Shown: in pieces, positions 1 through 10,345 of the stretch
Layout: every line of letters starts with the position of its first letter
How positions within the stretch are numbered: the first letter of the stretch is position 1
Origin: Streptomyces ferrugineus
GTDB taxonomy: Bacteria; Actinomycetota; Actinomycetes; Streptomycetales; Streptomycetaceae
DNA: 64,000 nt
Assembly (NCBI RefSeq): GCF_015160855.1
Contig: NZ_CP063373.1
Coordinates: 8,779,001-8,843,000, forward strand
Reading direction: 5' to 3'
Translations under genes and position numbers: made by a program
Notes under the pieces: model-generated
Told to the model about the DNA's origin: nothing
Seen by the model: the letters and a program-made list of their open reading frames with translations, nothing else
Database searches by the model: none

Positions 1-585
1 CACCGGGTCCGGGACGGGGTCGGCGACCTGGTCCATCGTGTAGTCGTCGGTGGTGACGGAGCCGGTGCCGTAGACGGAGACGCCCCAGGAGATCCGGTCG
101 GTGCCGGCGGGCACCTCGGGTGTGCGGACCGTGGCCTCGGTCCAGCCGGCCGCCATCTGGAGCGTCTTGAGGTCGGTCCAGTACTGCCAGCCCGCCGTGG
201 GGTCGTGCCGGAAGAGAGTGACCGAGGTGTCGGGGGTGGTCGACTTGTACCAGAGCCCCAGGTCGTACTGCTTGCCCGGGGTGACGACCGGCGCGCACTC
301 GGCGGACTCGGTGATCAGCGCCTTGCGGTCGCCGTCGAGGCGGCGGGTGAGCTCGACCTTCATGGCCTTGCCGCCGCTGTGGGCGTCGGCCACCGTCTCG
401 AAGGTGAAGTCGTTGTCGCCCCAGCCGGACTTCTCCCAGCAGTAGGGCATGTCGTCGGTGCCGGCGGTCTCGAAGCCGGGGTTCTTGACGAGGTTGGCGG
501 CGGAGGCGGACGGGGGTGCGGTCAGGAGCAGGGCCCCGGTGAGGCCCATGACGGCCAGGAGGGCCGTTCTCCGTCTGGATCTCAT
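1..585 (-). CDS. Secreted carbohydrate-binding-like protein (N-terminal part; 3' end outside window)
   Basis: Only the first 195 codons are in the window. The protein starts with a Sec signal peptide (MRSRRRTALLAVMGL, hydrophobic core, then Ala-rich cleavage region near residue 29). It continues with a beta-rich segment beginning NLVKNPGFE and containing YCWEKSGWGDND and DLGLWYKS, the pattern of CBM4/9-like or galactose-binding-like jelly rolls. The catalytic part, if any, lies beyond position 1. An AAGGAG ribosome site sits 7 nt before ATG 585. The ATG overlaps the TGA of the GT2-GtrA gene (ATGA), so it is the fourth gene of a coupled glycosyltransferase operon. I infer that it binds or modifies the glycan made by its neighbours; which enzyme it carries cannot be told. 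Confidence 0.78.
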   Translation of the reverse strand, partial: MRSRRRTALLAVMGLTGALLLTAPPSASAANLVKNPGFETAGTDDMPYCWEKSGWGDNDFTFETVADAHSGGKAMKVELTRRLDGDRKALITESAECAPVVTPGKQYDLGLWYKSTTPDTSVTLFRHDPTAGWQYWTDLKTLQMAAGWTEATVRTPEVPAGTDRISWGVSVYGTGSVTTDDYTMDQVADPVPDPV

Positions 586-1763
586 GCAGTACTCCTTGCT
601 GTGCGGCTCCTGCGGGGCAGATAGACCAGCGCCTCGGTACCGACGAAGCGCAGGACGAAGGTGATGACCAGGGCCAGCGCGGTCGCGGGCAGCACGGCCA
701 GCCCGAAGTGCCCGACCAGCAGCGCGATCAGCGGGATGCGCAGCACCAGGTCGGCGTTGGCGAGCAGCGCGAACCGCACGGTGCGGTCGGCCCAGTGGCG
801 GTGCCGGCGGCGCTCGCGGAACAGCAGCTTCTCGATGAGCAGGAAGTTCCAGGCCACCCCGAACTGGTTGGCGATGATCTCCGCCGGGAGGTAGTGCAGC
901 CCGGCCTGCGTCATCGCCCACAGCGCGGCCAGGTTCGGCACGAAGCCGGTCAGCCCGATCAGCCCGAACACCACCATCCGGGCCAGCGGGTCGGCCGTGC
1001 GCAGCCCGGCGAGGTGCCGCAGGAAGCGGCGTCCCTCGGCCGCGGTGGACTTGGACTCCCCCGCGAACCGCTCCTGGAACACGAACGGCACCTCGCTGAC
1101 CGCACGCGGGCGGCTGCGCACGGCCAGCTCCAGGAGGATCTTGTAGCCGAGGGGCCGCAGCGCCTCTGCCGCGATGTCGCCGCGGCGGATCGCGAAGAAG
1201 CCGCTCATCGGGTCGCTGATGCCGTGCAGCCGGCGCGGGAAGAGGGACTTGGTCAGCCAGGTCGCCGCCCGTGACACGGCCACGCGATAGCTGCCGGCGA
1301 GCCCGGCCCGGCTGCCGCCCTTGACGTACCGGGAGGCGACGACCAGTCCGGCGTTCGCGCGCTCGCCGGTGGCGACCAGGTCGGGGACCAGGGACGGCGG
1401 GTGCTGGCAGTCGCCGTCCATGACGACGATCCAGTCCGAACCGGCCGCCTTCATGCCCTCGACGACCGCGCCGCCGAGCCCGCCGACGGGTTCGTCGCGG
1501 TGGATGACGGTGACGGGGAACGGGCAGTCCTGCGCGGCCTCCTCGATGACCTGCGGGGTGTCGTCGGTGGAGTCGTCCACGAAGACGACCTCGCAGGGCA
1601 GCCGGGACGGCACCGACTCGGTGATCTGGTGCAGCAGCTGCCGTACGTTGGCGGACTCGTTGAAGGTCGGTACGACGATGGTGACCGCGGCCGGTTCGGG
1701 CACCTCCACGGCCTCGACGGTCGGCTCGCCCAGCTCCTGGGGGGCGGTGGATTCCTGGCTCAT
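582..1763 (-). CDS. GT2 (dolichol-phosphate-sugar synthase-like) fused to GtrA membrane domain
   Basis: A 393-residue membrane glycosyltransferase. Residues about 27-260 form a GT-A domain of the polyprenyl-phosphate mannosyl/glucosyltransferase type: TIVVPTFNE at the start, FVDDSTDDT at 61-69 and the metal-binding DGD at 116-118. Residues about 260-380 form a four-helix GtrA domain. The family normally transfers a hexose from a nucleotide sugar to undecaprenyl/polyprenyl phosphate, and GtrA-type domains are thought to help move the lipid-linked sugar across the membrane. ATG start with ATGA overlap to the GT39 gene upstream. It could supply the lipid-linked sugar donor used by the GT39 protein next door; sugar identity is not visible. 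Confidence 0.86.
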   Translation of the reverse strand: MSQESTAPQELGEPTVEAVEVPEPAAVTIVVPTFNESANVRQLLHQITESVPSRLPCEVVFVDDSTDDTPQVIEEAAQDCPFPVTVIHRDEPVGGLGGAVVEGMKAAGSDWIVVMDGDCQHPPSLVPDLVATGERANAGLVVASRYVKGGSRAGLAGSYRVAVSRAATWLTKSLFPRRLHGISDPMSGFFAIRRGDIAAEALRPLGYKILLELAVRSRPRAVSEVPFVFQERFAGESKSTAAEGRRFLRHLAGLRTADPLARMVVFGLIGLTGFVPNLAALWAMTQAGLHYLPAEIIANQFGVAWNFLLIEKLLFRERRRHRHWADRTVRFALLANADLVLRIPLIALLVGHFGLAVLPATALALVITFVLRFVGTEALVYLPRRSRTARSTA

Positions 1764-3409
1764 CGGACGCCTCCGGAGGCTGTCTGGATCTGGCGGATCT
1801 CGACGCGGTCCGCGCCGCTGCCGAAGACGGCGACCGGCTTCGAGTGCTCGATGGCCGCCCTGACGTTGGGCAGGTCGACCGCGTCACGGCGTACCGTCGG
1901 GGAGGCGACCACGTAGTCGAGGTCCTTCCAGCCGCGCGGCATCGTCCTGGTCACGGCCGGGTCGAGGTCGGCCTTGTAGAACCAGATGACGCCGAGCCCG
2001 GGCTCGTACCCGGCGTGCACCAGGTCCAGCCACAGCGCGTCGTCGACCAGGACGCGGGTGTCCTGCGGGTCCGCCACCTCGGTGGCCAGCCACTTCGAGG
2101 CGGCCTGGTAGGGCGCGTTGGCGTCGGCGGTGACGGCGGTGCGGTCACCCTCGTACCAGCGCGGGACGACGTAGGCGCCGGCGGCGATCGCGAGGACGGC
2201 CGCGAGGGCGTAGCGGCCGCCGGTGAGATAGCGGTGCTCGGCCTCGGACCGCCGGCGCCGCAGGACCGCGTGGGCGACGGAGGCGGTGCCCCCGGCGAGG
2301 ACGAGGGCGAGGAACGGCAGGGCCTGGATGACGTACATGGCGGGCAGATAGCCGTTCGGGCGCAGCGCCATCAGGGCGAGGACGACCACCGCGAGGGACG
2401 GTCCGGCCAGGGCGCGGGCGGTGACCGACCAGCGCCAGGTGACCAGGAGCAGGAGGCCGCCCGCGAGACCGCCGAGGATCAGGACACGGTCGTAGTAGAG
2501 CCACGACTGCAGGACGCCGTACGACCCGGAGCCCTGGTCGAGGAGGAAGCCCGAACCGGGTCTGGTCATCTGGTACTTGATGCCGTCCCACAGCGAGACA
2601 TGTCCGCTGCCCGGCAGCAGCTCGCCCTTCAGCAGGGCGAACAGGGGGTAGGACAGGCCGATCAGCGCACAGGCGGTGACCGCGCCGGTCAGGGCGAACT
2701 TGCGGGTGTCGCGGTGGCTGTGCCGCCACATCGTGAGGAAGACCGCGGGCAGGACCAGGAGCATCGTCTCCTTGGTCAGTACGGCCGTGGCGGCCACGAT
2801 CCCGGCGCCGAAGTGGTGCCAGAGGTGGCGGCTCGGCGAGGCGGCGAGGGCGAACGCGAGCAGCGTCCACATCACCGCGAGGTTGTCGAGGAAGATCTCC
2901 CGCTGCAGGACGACCGACAGCGGCGAGAGGCCGAAGAGGACCATGCCGAGCCCGGCCGCCCAGCGCGGCAGGGACAGCCGCCGCCCGAGCACGTACACCA
3001 GCACCGCGCTGACCGCGCTGACGACGAGCATCGCCGCGCGCATGGTGCCGACCGTCATCGACTCGGGGCTGAGCGCGGCCGGGATCCAGGTCAGCAGGGC
3101 GAGCTGGATCCAGCCGAGCGGCGGGTGGTCGTACCAGTAGGTGTAGTGGGCCAGGCCCCGGCCCTCCTGGACGGCCCAGGCCTGGGCGAGGTAGGTGCCC
3201 TCGTCGTCGCTGAGGGTCGGGTAGTCGGCGATGTTCCAGCCCTGTACGACAAGGATCGCGACGAGCAGGACGCCGCACAGGAGGAGGTCGGGTCGGGACG
3301 AACGCAGCCGTATCGGCGGGGTTGTTCGACCGGTCGAACGCGCCACAGGCGCAGGCTGCCGCTGCGCGGGGACCTTCTCAGTGGTCACCGCGGGAAGGGT
3401 GGAGGTCAC
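1760..3409 (-). CDS. GT39/ArnT-like integral membrane glycosyltransferase
   Basis: A 549-residue polytopic protein with a cytoplasmic Pro/Arg-rich N-terminus (1-40) and about a dozen hydrophobic helices. The first extracytoplasmic loop carries SDDEGTYLAQAW, with acidic DDE at 68-70, followed by YDHPPLGWIQ. This is the conserved loop of GT39/GT83 protein-mannosyl and ArnT-type transferases, which use polyprenyl-phosphate sugars outside the membrane. A soluble C-terminal domain follows about residue 420. GTG start overlaps the stop of the GT2 synthase by 4 nt (GTGA), so translation is probably coupled. Acceptor (protein, teichoic acid or exopolysaccharide) unknown. Confidence 0.85.
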   Translation of the reverse strand: MTSTLPAVTTEKVPAQRQPAPVARSTGRTTPPIRLRSSRPDLLLCGVLLVAILVVQGWNIADYPTLSDDEGTYLAQAWAVQEGRGLAHYTYWYDHPPLGWIQLALLTWIPAALSPESMTVGTMRAAMLVVSAVSAVLVYVLGRRLSLPRWAAGLGMVLFGLSPLSVVLQREIFLDNLAVMWTLLAFALAASPSRHLWHHFGAGIVAATAVLTKETMLLVLPAVFLTMWRHSHRDTRKFALTGAVTACALIGLSYPLFALLKGELLPGSGHVSLWDGIKYQMTRPGSGFLLDQGSGSYGVLQSWLYYDRVLILGGLAGGLLLLVTWRWSVTARALAGPSLAVVVLALMALRPNGYLPAMYVIQALPFLALVLAGGTASVAHAVLRRRRSEAEHRYLTGGRYALAAVLAIAAGAYVVPRWYEGDRTAVTADANAPYQAASKWLATEVADPQDTRVLVDDALWLDLVHAGYEPGLGVIWFYKADLDPAVTRTMPRGWKDLDYVVASPTVRRDAVDLPNVRAAIEHSKPVAVFGSGADRVEIRQIQTASGGVR

Positions 3410-4704
3410 GCAGGGACGTCCTCTCGGAGGTCTCGGGTCGCTTCGGCGTGGGCGAGATGGGCGCCGACGTGGGTGGTCAGCTCCCAGTCGTTGCGGCCGC
3501 GCTGCTCACGCCAGACGGCGCGCACGGCGGCCCCGGCGAGGAGCACCTGGTAGAAGGGACCGCCCACGACGAGCTTCAGGTAGTGCACGAAGCGGACGCG
3601 CAGTCCGTACTGCTTGCCGAAGTCGTGCAGTCCGACGACCTCGAAGACGAAGGTCACGAGGGCGGTGACGGCCGGCAGGAAGGTGATGAAGGCGACGCTC
3701 ACCGGCACGTCGAGGAACACGGCGATCGCGATGTTGAGCGGGATGATGAGCCCGGTGAAGGCCTGCATGAACGGCGTCATGAGCGTGTACCGGGCGAGCA
3801 ACCGCTGTCCGAAGGTGGGCAGTTGCCTCCAGTCCTTCTTCCGGTAGACCTGAAGGAAGCCCTGGTTCCAGCGGGTGCGCTGCTTCAGCAGCGACATCAG
3901 GCTGCCGGGCGTCTCCTCCTTGGTCACCATGTCGGAGTCGTAGGCGACGACGACCTTCTTGCCGACGCTGGACAGCCGGACACCCAGGTCGCAGTCCTCG
4001 GCGAGGCAGTCGGGATCCCAGCCGTCGGCCTCCCGGAGCACGTGCGTCCGCACGAAGACGGTGTTGCCGCCGAGCGGGATGAACCCCTTCTGCGCATGCA
4101 GGTGGAGTCGCGAGCGGAACCAGAAGAAGTACTCCAGGCAGTTGCGCAGGCTGTACCAGCTCGAGTGGAAGTTGATGAGCTGGACCCCGCCCTGGACGAC
4201 GTCGGCTCCCGTCGTGCGGAACGCGTGGTCGACGTGGGCCAGCAGCTCCGGGTGGACCTGGTCCTCGGCGTCGAAGACCCCGACGACATCGCCGCGGCAG
4301 TGCGGCAGCGCCGTGTTCATGGCCTTCGGCTTGTTCTTCTTCTCGTGGGTGTCGACCACGACCCGGACCCGCGGATCACGGGCGGCCGCCTCCTCGGCGA
4401 CCTGCGTGGTCTCCGGGTCGTCGTGCCCGACGATGACGATGATCTCGAAGTCGGTGTGTGTGGACTCCAGCAGCCGCTGGATGGTGTGGTCCAGCACGGC
4501 CTGTTCGTGCCGTGCCGGAAGCAGCAGCGAGAACGACAGACGCCCGCCGCCGTCCGGTCTGCTGAATCGGGTGGAGGCGAGCACTTCGGGCGTACGCCAC
4601 GCGTGCATCTGCCACCACAAGGTGAAAGCCGCCATCCAGAACAAGGCCAGCGAGACGACGGCTATGAAGACAGACGTCAGCAACAGATCCCCCCAGATCC
4701 CCAA
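3406..4704 (-). CDS. Processive GT2 synthase (cellulose/hyaluronan synthase-like)
   Basis: A 432-residue membrane glycosyltransferase, first gene of a four-gene coupled operon. N-terminal helix at about 8-30, cytosolic GT-A domain at about 55-300, then 3-4 C-terminal helices. The processive GT2 hallmarks are present: DAED at 145-148, AEDCD at 235-239 and QRTRW at 275-279 (QxxRW), as in cellulose, chitin and hyaluronan synthases. The PilZ domain and accessory subunits of bacterial cellulose systems are absent. This is not the CslA/GlxA locus as I know it, because no galactose-oxidase-like gene is present in the visible part. Start is TTG at 4704 with AGGGGG just upstream; no better ATG is available. 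Likely product: an extracellular polysaccharide. Confidence 0.88.
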   Translation of the reverse strand: MGIWGDLLLTSVFIAVVSLALFWMAAFTLWWQMHAWRTPEVLASTRFSRPDGGGRLSFSLLLPARHEQAVLDHTIQRLLESTHTDFEIIVIVGHDDPETTQVAEEAAARDPRVRVVVDTHEKKNKPKAMNTALPHCRGDVVGVFDAEDQVHPELLAHVDHAFRTTGADVVQGGVQLINFHSSWYSLRNCLEYFFWFRSRLHLHAQKGFIPLGGNTVFVRTHVLREADGWDPDCLAEDCDLGVRLSSVGKKVVVAYDSDMVTKEETPGSLMSLLKQRTRWNQGFLQVYRKKDWRQLPTFGQRLLARYTLMTPFMQAFTGLIIPLNIAIAVFLDVPVSVAFITFLPAVTALVTFVFEVVGLHDFGKQYGLRVRFVHYLKLVVGGPFYQVLLAGAAVRAVWREQRGRNDWELTTHVGAHLAHAEATRDLREDVPA

Positions 4705-4891
4705 TGCCCCCTGTCGCGACGGTGCGTCACACCCGTCGCGTCACTGTGGAGAGATTAAGGGGAAACTGTGAAGCGCAAGGGCCGTTTCGGTCAATTGCGT
4801 GTTTCGGAACGGTGCGTTGGAAAGCGCGACCTATCCGAACAGACACCCATTTGGGCAGCCGGAACGACACCCTCCGCGTCCGTGTCGCCGG
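4705..4891. promoter_or_regulatory. Intergenic region upstream of the glycosyltransferase operon
   Basis: About 187 bp between the DUF255 gene and the GT2 operon, both minus-strand. It is less GC-rich than its surroundings (for example GTGGAGAGATTAAGGGGAAA near 4745), as expected for a promoter of the operon starting at 4704. A partial repeat, TGCGTCACACCCGTCGCGTCAC, lies at about 4722-4743 with GCGTCAC occurring twice, a possible activator or repressor site. I do not see a confident -10/-35 pair. Confidence 0.35.
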
Positions 4892-6925
4892 TCAGCTCCG
4901 CAGAGCCGCGCGCAGCCGCTCCGGATCCGTCGTCGGCGCGTCACAGGTGAAGTTACGGCAGACGTACGCGGCCGGTTCACCGCCGACGAGCGGCCGGTCG
5001 GCGAGGAGCGGGAGTTCGTCGCTGTCCGGGGTGCCCACGGCGACGACGGCTCCGGGGGCGGTGCCCAGAAGCGCCGTACGGTGCAGCGCCTTCGTGGCCC
5101 GGTCGTCGAGGCTCGGCCCGATGATCGCGACCTCGCGGGGCCCGGCGAGGTTGGCCTCGGCTACGGCCAGACCCCAGCCGATGAAGCGGGGGACGCGCGG
5201 GCCGAGGGCCTTGACGACGCCCAACGCCCTCTCGGCGGCGCCGCGGTGGGGCTCGGCGCCGGTCTGGGCGGCATAGCTGAGCAGGGCACCGGCCGCCGCG
5301 CTCCAGCCGGAGGGGACGGCGTTGTCGGTGGGGTCCTGGGGACGGCGGATCAGCCGCTCGGCGTCGACGGCCGTGTCGTAGAGGGCGCCGGACTCCTCGT
5401 CCACGAAGCGGGCGAGCACGTGGTCGAGCAGGAACCCGGCGAAGTCCAGCCAGACGCCCTCGCCGGTGACGGAGGCGAGCGCGAGGAAGCCCTCGGCGAC
5501 GTCGGCGTAGTCCTCCAGCACACCCGGGTTGGCGCCGGCCCGGCCGTCCTTGCTGGTGCGGGCGAGGCGGGCCTGGTCGTCGAGGTGCAGCCGGACGAGC
5601 AGGTCGGCGGCGGCGAGGGCGGCGTCCACGAGGTCGGGGCGGTCGAAGTAGGCGCCGGTCTCGGCGAGGGCGGCGATGGCGAGACCGTTCCAGGCGGCGA
5701 CGACCTTGTCGTCACGGCCGGGTGCGGGGCGCTCGCTCCGGCTGTCCAGCAGCCGCCGCCGCACGGACGCGATCTTCTCGGCGTCGAACAGCCCGTCCTG
5801 CTGCGGGAGCTGGAGGACGGAGGAGCCGTGCTCGAAGGTGCCCTCCTGCGTCACGCCGAAGTGGCGGGCGGCGAGCTCGGCGTCGTCGTCGCCGAGGACC
5901 TCGCGCAGTTGCCCCGGGGTCCACACGTAGTAGGCGCCCTCGACGTGCTTGCCGGTCCCGTCGTCGCTGTCGGCGTCGAGCGCGGAGGCGAACCCGCCCT
6001 CGTCGGTGCGCAGTTCGCGGACCATGAAGTCGGCGGTCTCCAGGGCGACCCGGCGCGCCAGCTCGGACCCGGTGGCCCGCCACAGGTGGGCGTACACCCG
6101 ACACAGCAGGGCGTTGTCGTACAGCATCTTCTCGAAGTGCGGCACGACCCAGTCCCGGTCGACGGAGTACCGCGCGAACCCGCCACCAAGCTGGTCGTAG
6201 ATGCCGCCGCGGGCCATCCGCTCGCAGGTGTCCTGCGCCATCTGCAGCGCACCCTCGGCCCCCGTCCGCGCGTGGTGCCGCAACAGAAACTCGATCACCA
6301 TGGACGGCGGAAACTTCGGCGCCCCACCGAACCCGCCCCGCTGCGGGTCGTACTCCCGCGTCAGCCCGAGCAGCGCCTGCGCCAGCTCCTGCTCGCCGGG
6401 CGCCTCGGTGCCGCCGTAGGAGATCTCCCGCCCGGCCAGATCCCGGACGATCTTCCCGGCGACCTCGGCGACCTCGTCGCGCCGGTCGGCCCAGGCGCTG
6501 CGCACGCCCTCCAGGACCTGGCGGAAGGACGGCATGCCGGACCGGGGGGCGGGCGGGAAGTAGGTGCCGAAGTAGAAGGGCTCGGCGTCCGGGGTCAGAA
6601 ACACCGTCATGGGCCAGCCGCCCTGTCCGGTGGCCGCCTGGACGGCCTCCATGTAGACGGCGTCCACGTCGGGGCGTTCCTCGCGGTCGACCTTGACGCT
6701 CACGAAGTGGGCGTTGAGGTAGTCGGCGGTCTCCTGGTCCTCGAAGGACTCGTGGGCCATGACATGACACCAGTGACACGCGGAGTATCCGATCGACAGC
6801 AGAACGGGCACGCCGCGCCGCCGCGCCTCCTCGAACGCCGCTTGTTCCCAGGGCCACCAGTCCACCGGGTTGGAGGCGTGCTGGAGGAGGTACGGGGACG
6901 TCTCATGGGCCAGTCGGTTCGGCAT
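4892..6925 (-). CDS. DUF255/YyaL family protein (thioredoxin-like plus alpha/alpha-barrel domain)
   Basis: A 677-residue soluble protein of the widespread DUF255 (spermatogenesis-associated protein 20-like) family. N-terminal thioredoxin-fold domain (about 1-165) has the conserved segment HASNPVDWW and a CHWC redox motif at residues 50-53. The remainder resembles an N-acylglucosamine 2-epimerase-like alpha/alpha barrel (for example [20 protein letters not shown]). Biochemical function of the family is not settled. Start chosen at ATG 6925 because homology begins at [16 protein letters not shown]; the frame stays open upstream but codes nothing recognisable. Divergent from the STAND protein at 7122. 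Confidence 0.88.
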   Translation of the reverse strand: MPNRLAHETSPYLLQHASNPVDWWPWEQAAFEEARRRGVPVLLSIGYSACHWCHVMAHESFEDQETADYLNAHFVSVKVDREERPDVDAVYMEAVQAATGQGGWPMTVFLTPDAEPFYFGTYFPPAPRSGMPSFRQVLEGVRSAWADRRDEVAEVAGKIVRDLAGREISYGGTEAPGEQELAQALLGLTREYDPQRGGFGGAPKFPPSMVIEFLLRHHARTGAEGALQMAQDTCERMARGGIYDQLGGGFARYSVDRDWVVPHFEKMLYDNALLCRVYAHLWRATGSELARRVALETADFMVRELRTDEGGFASALDADSDDGTGKHVEGAYYVWTPGQLREVLGDDDAELAARHFGVTQEGTFEHGSSVLQLPQQDGLFDAEKIASVRRRLLDSRSERPAPGRDDKVVAAWNGLAIAALAETGAYFDRPDLVDAALAAADLLVRLHLDDQARLARTSKDGRAGANPGVLEDYADVAEGFLALASVTGEGVWLDFAGFLLDHVLARFVDEESGALYDTAVDAERLIRRPQDPTDNAVPSGWSAAAGALLSYAAQTGAEPHRGAAERALGVVKALGPRVPRFIGWGLAVAEANLAGPREVAIIGPSLDDRATKALHRTALLGTAPGAVVAVGTPDSDELPLLADRPLVGGEPAAYVCRNFTCDAPTTDPERLRAALRS

Positions 6926-7121
6926 GCCTCCATCCTGCCTGACCGGGGTGCTCCCACAGGGGTTGCACCCGCGCGTGATCCCAGGATGCGCCGCGGTCGG
7001 CCCGCGGCATGGTGGTTCACAACGCTCCCGTTGCGGTCCGATGATCGCCGCCCCCTCGCGCTCGGGCCTCCCCCGAAGGACACTCATAGGCGAAGGAGTT
7101 GCCGCCGGAGGGGGACGAGAC

Positions 7122-10100
7122 ATGCGGGACGGCCATCGGACCGATGCCGAGCGGCTGTTGGCTCGGGCCGTGGAGGAGGAGGTGCGGCGCTCCGGCGGCC
7201 GTATCGACGGCCAGGTGCTGTTGTCACGGGCGCGCGGGGCGCTGGACTCCATGGCGCAGGCGGCGGCCGAGGAGTACGAGGCGTACACCCGCGCGCTGGA
7301 CGAGGCGGAGGCCGGCCGGCTGACGTTCGGTCAGCGGTTCGCCCGGGAGGGCGGCGGTACGCCGCTCATGGTCGCCGCGGTCGCCGCCGTCGCGGCCGTC
7401 GTCTCCGACCTGGTGCTCGGCACCGGCGCCACCACCGCGGTGGGCGCGGGCGTCACCGTGGGCGTCGTGGGCGCGGCGGCGGCGGTCGTGAAGGTGGCCG
7501 GGACGCATCTGCCCGCCGCCCACCACCGCGCGGGCGCCGCCGGCCAGCCCGGCGGCCCGGAACAGCTGCGGCTGCAGTGGCTGACGGCACTGGAGGTACG
7601 CGGCATCCGCCCCTTCCTCGACCAGCAGCGGGTGCTGAGCGCGTCCACCGGCCCGAAGAAGACGGGGCCGCGGCTGCGGGGCGCCGACAAGAGCGCGGCG
7701 GCCCGTGGACGCAGTGTGCTGGGGCAGTCGTTCGCCCAGCTCCCCGATCCGATGGACCCGTTCGCGGGCCGCCGGCAGGAGATGGCGCGGATCCGGCAGT
7801 GGGTGCAGGCGGCCCGCGCCAGTACGGAGACCAGGCCGACGGTCGTCGTCCTGCACGGCGGGCCCGGCAGCGGCCGTACCGCGCTGGCGATCCGCGCGGC
7901 CCACGATCTGAAGGACCAGTTCCGCGGCGCGTGCGTGGTGGACCTGCGCGGCGACACCGCCGAGGAGCCGCCGCTGTCGACGAGAGACGCCCTGCTGCAT
8001 CTGCTGAACCGCTTGGGCGCCCCGCGCGAGCAACTCCTGTTCCGTGAGCGCTCCTCCCCCGAACAGCAGCTCAAGCGGCTCGGCGAGCTGTACCACCAGC
8101 ACCTCACCGGCCTCCCGGTCACCGTCGTACTGGATGACGCCTCGGACGCCGGGCAGGTCCGCGCCCTCGTCCCCGAGCGCTCCGACAGCCTGGTCCTGGT
8201 CACCTCCCGCGAGCCCCTCGAACTGCCCGCCGACCTCGCCGCCTGGGTGCACCAGCTTCCGGTCGAGGCGCTGGACGCGGCCGGCGCGGAGGAACTGCTG
8301 AGCGCCGCCGCGCACGACTCCTCGGGGCCCTACGACGCCGAATCGGCCGACCGGATCCGGGAGCTGTGCGGCGGACTGCCACTGGCGCTGCGCATCGCGG
8401 GCTCGTCCCTGGGCCCGCGCTCACCGCGCGCCCTGGCGACCGATCTGGGGGCGTACGGCCCGGTGGAGCCGATCGAACGGGTGCTGTGGCTGCGCTACAC
8501 CGACCAGTCCGAGGCGGCCCGCCGGCTGCTGCGCAGACTCGCGCTGGCCGGCCGGACCTCGCTGGGCGCGGCCGCCGCGGCGGCGCTGCTGGCCACGGAC
8601 GAGGCCGAGGCCACCCGTCACCTGGTGGCACTGTCCCGGGCGGGCCTGATCGACCACGTCCGCGGCAGCCGCTACCGCCTCCACGACCTGGTCCGCGCCT
8701 TCGCCCAGGCCCGCCTCCTCGACGAGGAGGAGCAGGCGGAGCGCACGGCGGCGCAGGAGCGGCTGATCGTGAACTACGCCGATCTCGCCGACTCGGTGCT
8801 GCGCCTGGTGGACGGCAACATGTCGACCCGCTCGGACCGGTTCAGCCCGCACGGCTTCACGTCCCTGGACGACGCGCTGCGCTGGCTGGACGACGAGTCG
8901 AGCTTCATCACGGCGGCGCTGAGGCACGCGGAGGACGCCAACCAGGCGGCGGTGCTGAACCTGCTGGGCGCCCTGTGCGACTACTGCCTGCTGCGCGGCG
9001 ACCTCTACCGCCTCGGCGAGATCAGCGAGTTGGCGCAGGCCGTGGACAAGGGCCTGCTGGTCCGCTCGGTGCAGTGGCGCACCGGCATCGCGGCCCGCCA
9101 GCTCGGCGAACTCGACAAGGCCCGCACCACCCTGACCTCGGTCGTCGAGCTGTACATGGAGGCCCACCACGACGCGGGCGCGGCCCGTGCCCTGTGCTCC
9201 CTGGGCATCACACTGCACCACCAGGGCAATCTCACCGAGGCGGCGGCGAAGCTCCGCGAGGCCCTGGACCTGCAGTCGGCACCCGGCCTTGCGACCGACC
9301 GCGCCTGGACGATGCACGCGCTGGCGGCGGTGGAGCGGGACAGGGGCCGGGTCGCCGACTCCCTGGACCTGCTGACCGAGTCCCTGTCGCTGCACCGCGC
9401 CGGCGAGTCCGTCCACGGCGAGGCCTGGGCCCACTTCCAGCTCGGCCAGCTCGGTCTGCGGATGGGCGACGTACCGCGTGCGGAGGACGATCTGCGCACG
9501 GCCCTGGAGCTGTACGGCCGCACCCGTGACGCCCGTGGCGAGGCGTGGGCCATGACCCAGCTCTCGCGGGCCCGTCTGGTCGCCGGCGATCCGTCGCCGG
9601 CGGTGGACGGCCTGCGCCAGGCGGCCGCCCGCCACCGCGAGAACGAGGACGCGCGCGGCGAGGCCTGGTCCCTGTACTACCTGGGCCAGGCCCTGGAGGA
9701 GACGGGCAACCTCGACCTCGCGGTCCGCGAGCTGGAGCGCTCCCGGACGATGTTCTCCCGGATGCGCGACGTGTACGGCCTGGCGTGCGCCCGGCACCAC
9801 TCGGCGCGGGTGACCCGCGACCAGCGCGCGGCCCAGACGGGCTCGCTGCGCAACTCGGGCTTCGCCCGCCAGCTCCTGGTCGACGCCCGGGCCGACTTCC
9901 AGCGCATCGGCGTCGCGCACGGCGAGGCGTGGACCTGCCTGGAGCTGGCGGTCGTGGACGCCGGCAACACCCGCGCCGCGCAGGCGCTGACCCTGTGCGA
10001 CGACGCGATCGGCCTGTTCGCGTCCTACGGCGACCGGCGCGGCGAGGACTGGGCCCGCTTCCTACGCTGCACGCTGCTGCCCTACGCCGCTCCCGGCGGC

Positions 10101-10322
10101 GTGGAGGTCGGCACGGCGGTGGCCCAGGAGGAACTGGCCCAGCTCTCCCGCACCGGCCATCCACTGCGCGACGCGAAGCTGGACGACTACGTGGAGGCCT
10201 ACCAGCTCCTGCTGGAACGCGGCGTGAACCTGGAGGCGGGATGGCAGGCCTGGCGACTCGGCATGGTGCCGAACCGCCACGCACGCGAGGTCATGGGGGT
10301 GACGTCAACGGCCCGGCACTGA
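7122..10322 (+). CDS. STAND/NB-ARC-type NTPase with N-terminal hydrophobic segment and C-terminal TPRs
   Basis: A 1066-residue protein. Residues about 80-127 are very hydrophobic and Ala/Gly/Val-rich, possibly a membrane hairpin. An NTPase module follows: P-loop GGPGSGRT at 246-253, Walker B-like VVLDD ending at 338-339, and a [10 protein letters not shown] helix as in AfsR/NB-ARC proteins. From about 580 to the end there are repeated TPR-like units marked by recurring GEAW. The usual P-loop lysine is Arg (R252). No SARP/BTAD DNA-binding domain or protease domain is attached, unlike AfsR. ATG 7122 follows GGAGGGGG; upstream in-frame codons overlap the divergent DUF255 gene. Probably a signalling scaffold or switch; partner unknown. 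Confidence 0.85.
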   Translation: MRDGHRTDAERLLARAVEEEVRRSGGRIDGQVLLSRARGALDSMAQAAAEEYEAYTRALDEAEAGRLTFGQRFAREGGGTPLMVAAVAAVAAVVSDLVLGTGATTAVGAGVTVGVVGAAAAVVKVAGTHLPAAHHRAGAAGQPGGPEQLRLQWLTALEVRGIRPFLDQQRVLSASTGPKKTGPRLRGADKSAAARGRSVLGQSFAQLPDPMDPFAGRRQEMARIRQWVQAARASTETRPTVVVLHGGPGSGRTALAIRAAHDLKDQFRGACVVDLRGDTAEEPPLSTRDALLHLLNRLGAPREQLLFRERSSPEQQLKRLGELYHQHLTGLPVTVVLDDASDAGQVRALVPERSDSLVLVTSREPLELPADLAAWVHQLPVEALDAAGAEELLSAAAHDSSGPYDAESADRIRELCGGLPLALRIAGSSLGPRSPRALATDLGAYGPVEPIERVLWLRYTDQSEAARRLLRRLALAGRTSLGAAAAAALLATDEAEATRHLVALSRAGLIDHVRGSRYRLHDLVRAFAQARLLDEEEQAERTAAQERLIVNYADLADSVLRLVDGNMSTRSDRFSPHGFTSLDDALRWLDDESSFITAALRHAEDANQAAVLNLLGALCDYCLLRGDLYRLGEISELAQAVDKGLLVRSVQWRTGIAARQLGELDKARTTLTSVVELYMEAHHDAGAARALCSLGITLHHQGNLTEAAAKLREALDLQSAPGLATDRAWTMHALAAVERDRGRVADSLDLLTESLSLHRAGESVHGEAWAHFQLGQLGLRMGDVPRAEDDLRTALELYGRTRDARGEAWAMTQLSRARLVAGDPSPAVDGLRQAAARHRENEDARGEAWSLYYLGQALEETGNLDLAVRELERSRTMFSRMRDVYGLACARHHSARVTRDQRAAQTGSLRNSGFARQLLVDARADFQRIGVAHGEAWTCLELAVVDAGNTRAAQALTLCDDAIGLFASYGDRRGEDWARFLRCTLLPYAAPGGVEVGTAVAQEELAQLSRTGHPLRDAKLDDYVEAYQLLLERGVNLEAGWQAWRLGMVPNRHAREVMGVTSTARH

Positions 10323-10345
10323 ACCGGCGCCGGGCGCCGTCGCCC

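Noticed and set aside
4799..8047. Open frame of 1082 codons on the plus strand crossing the DUF255 gene
   Set aside because: Composition and amino acids (Arg/Gly/Ala/Pro/Val runs) are those of an antisense frame in high-GC DNA; DUF255 on the minus strand and STAND protein fully explain the area.
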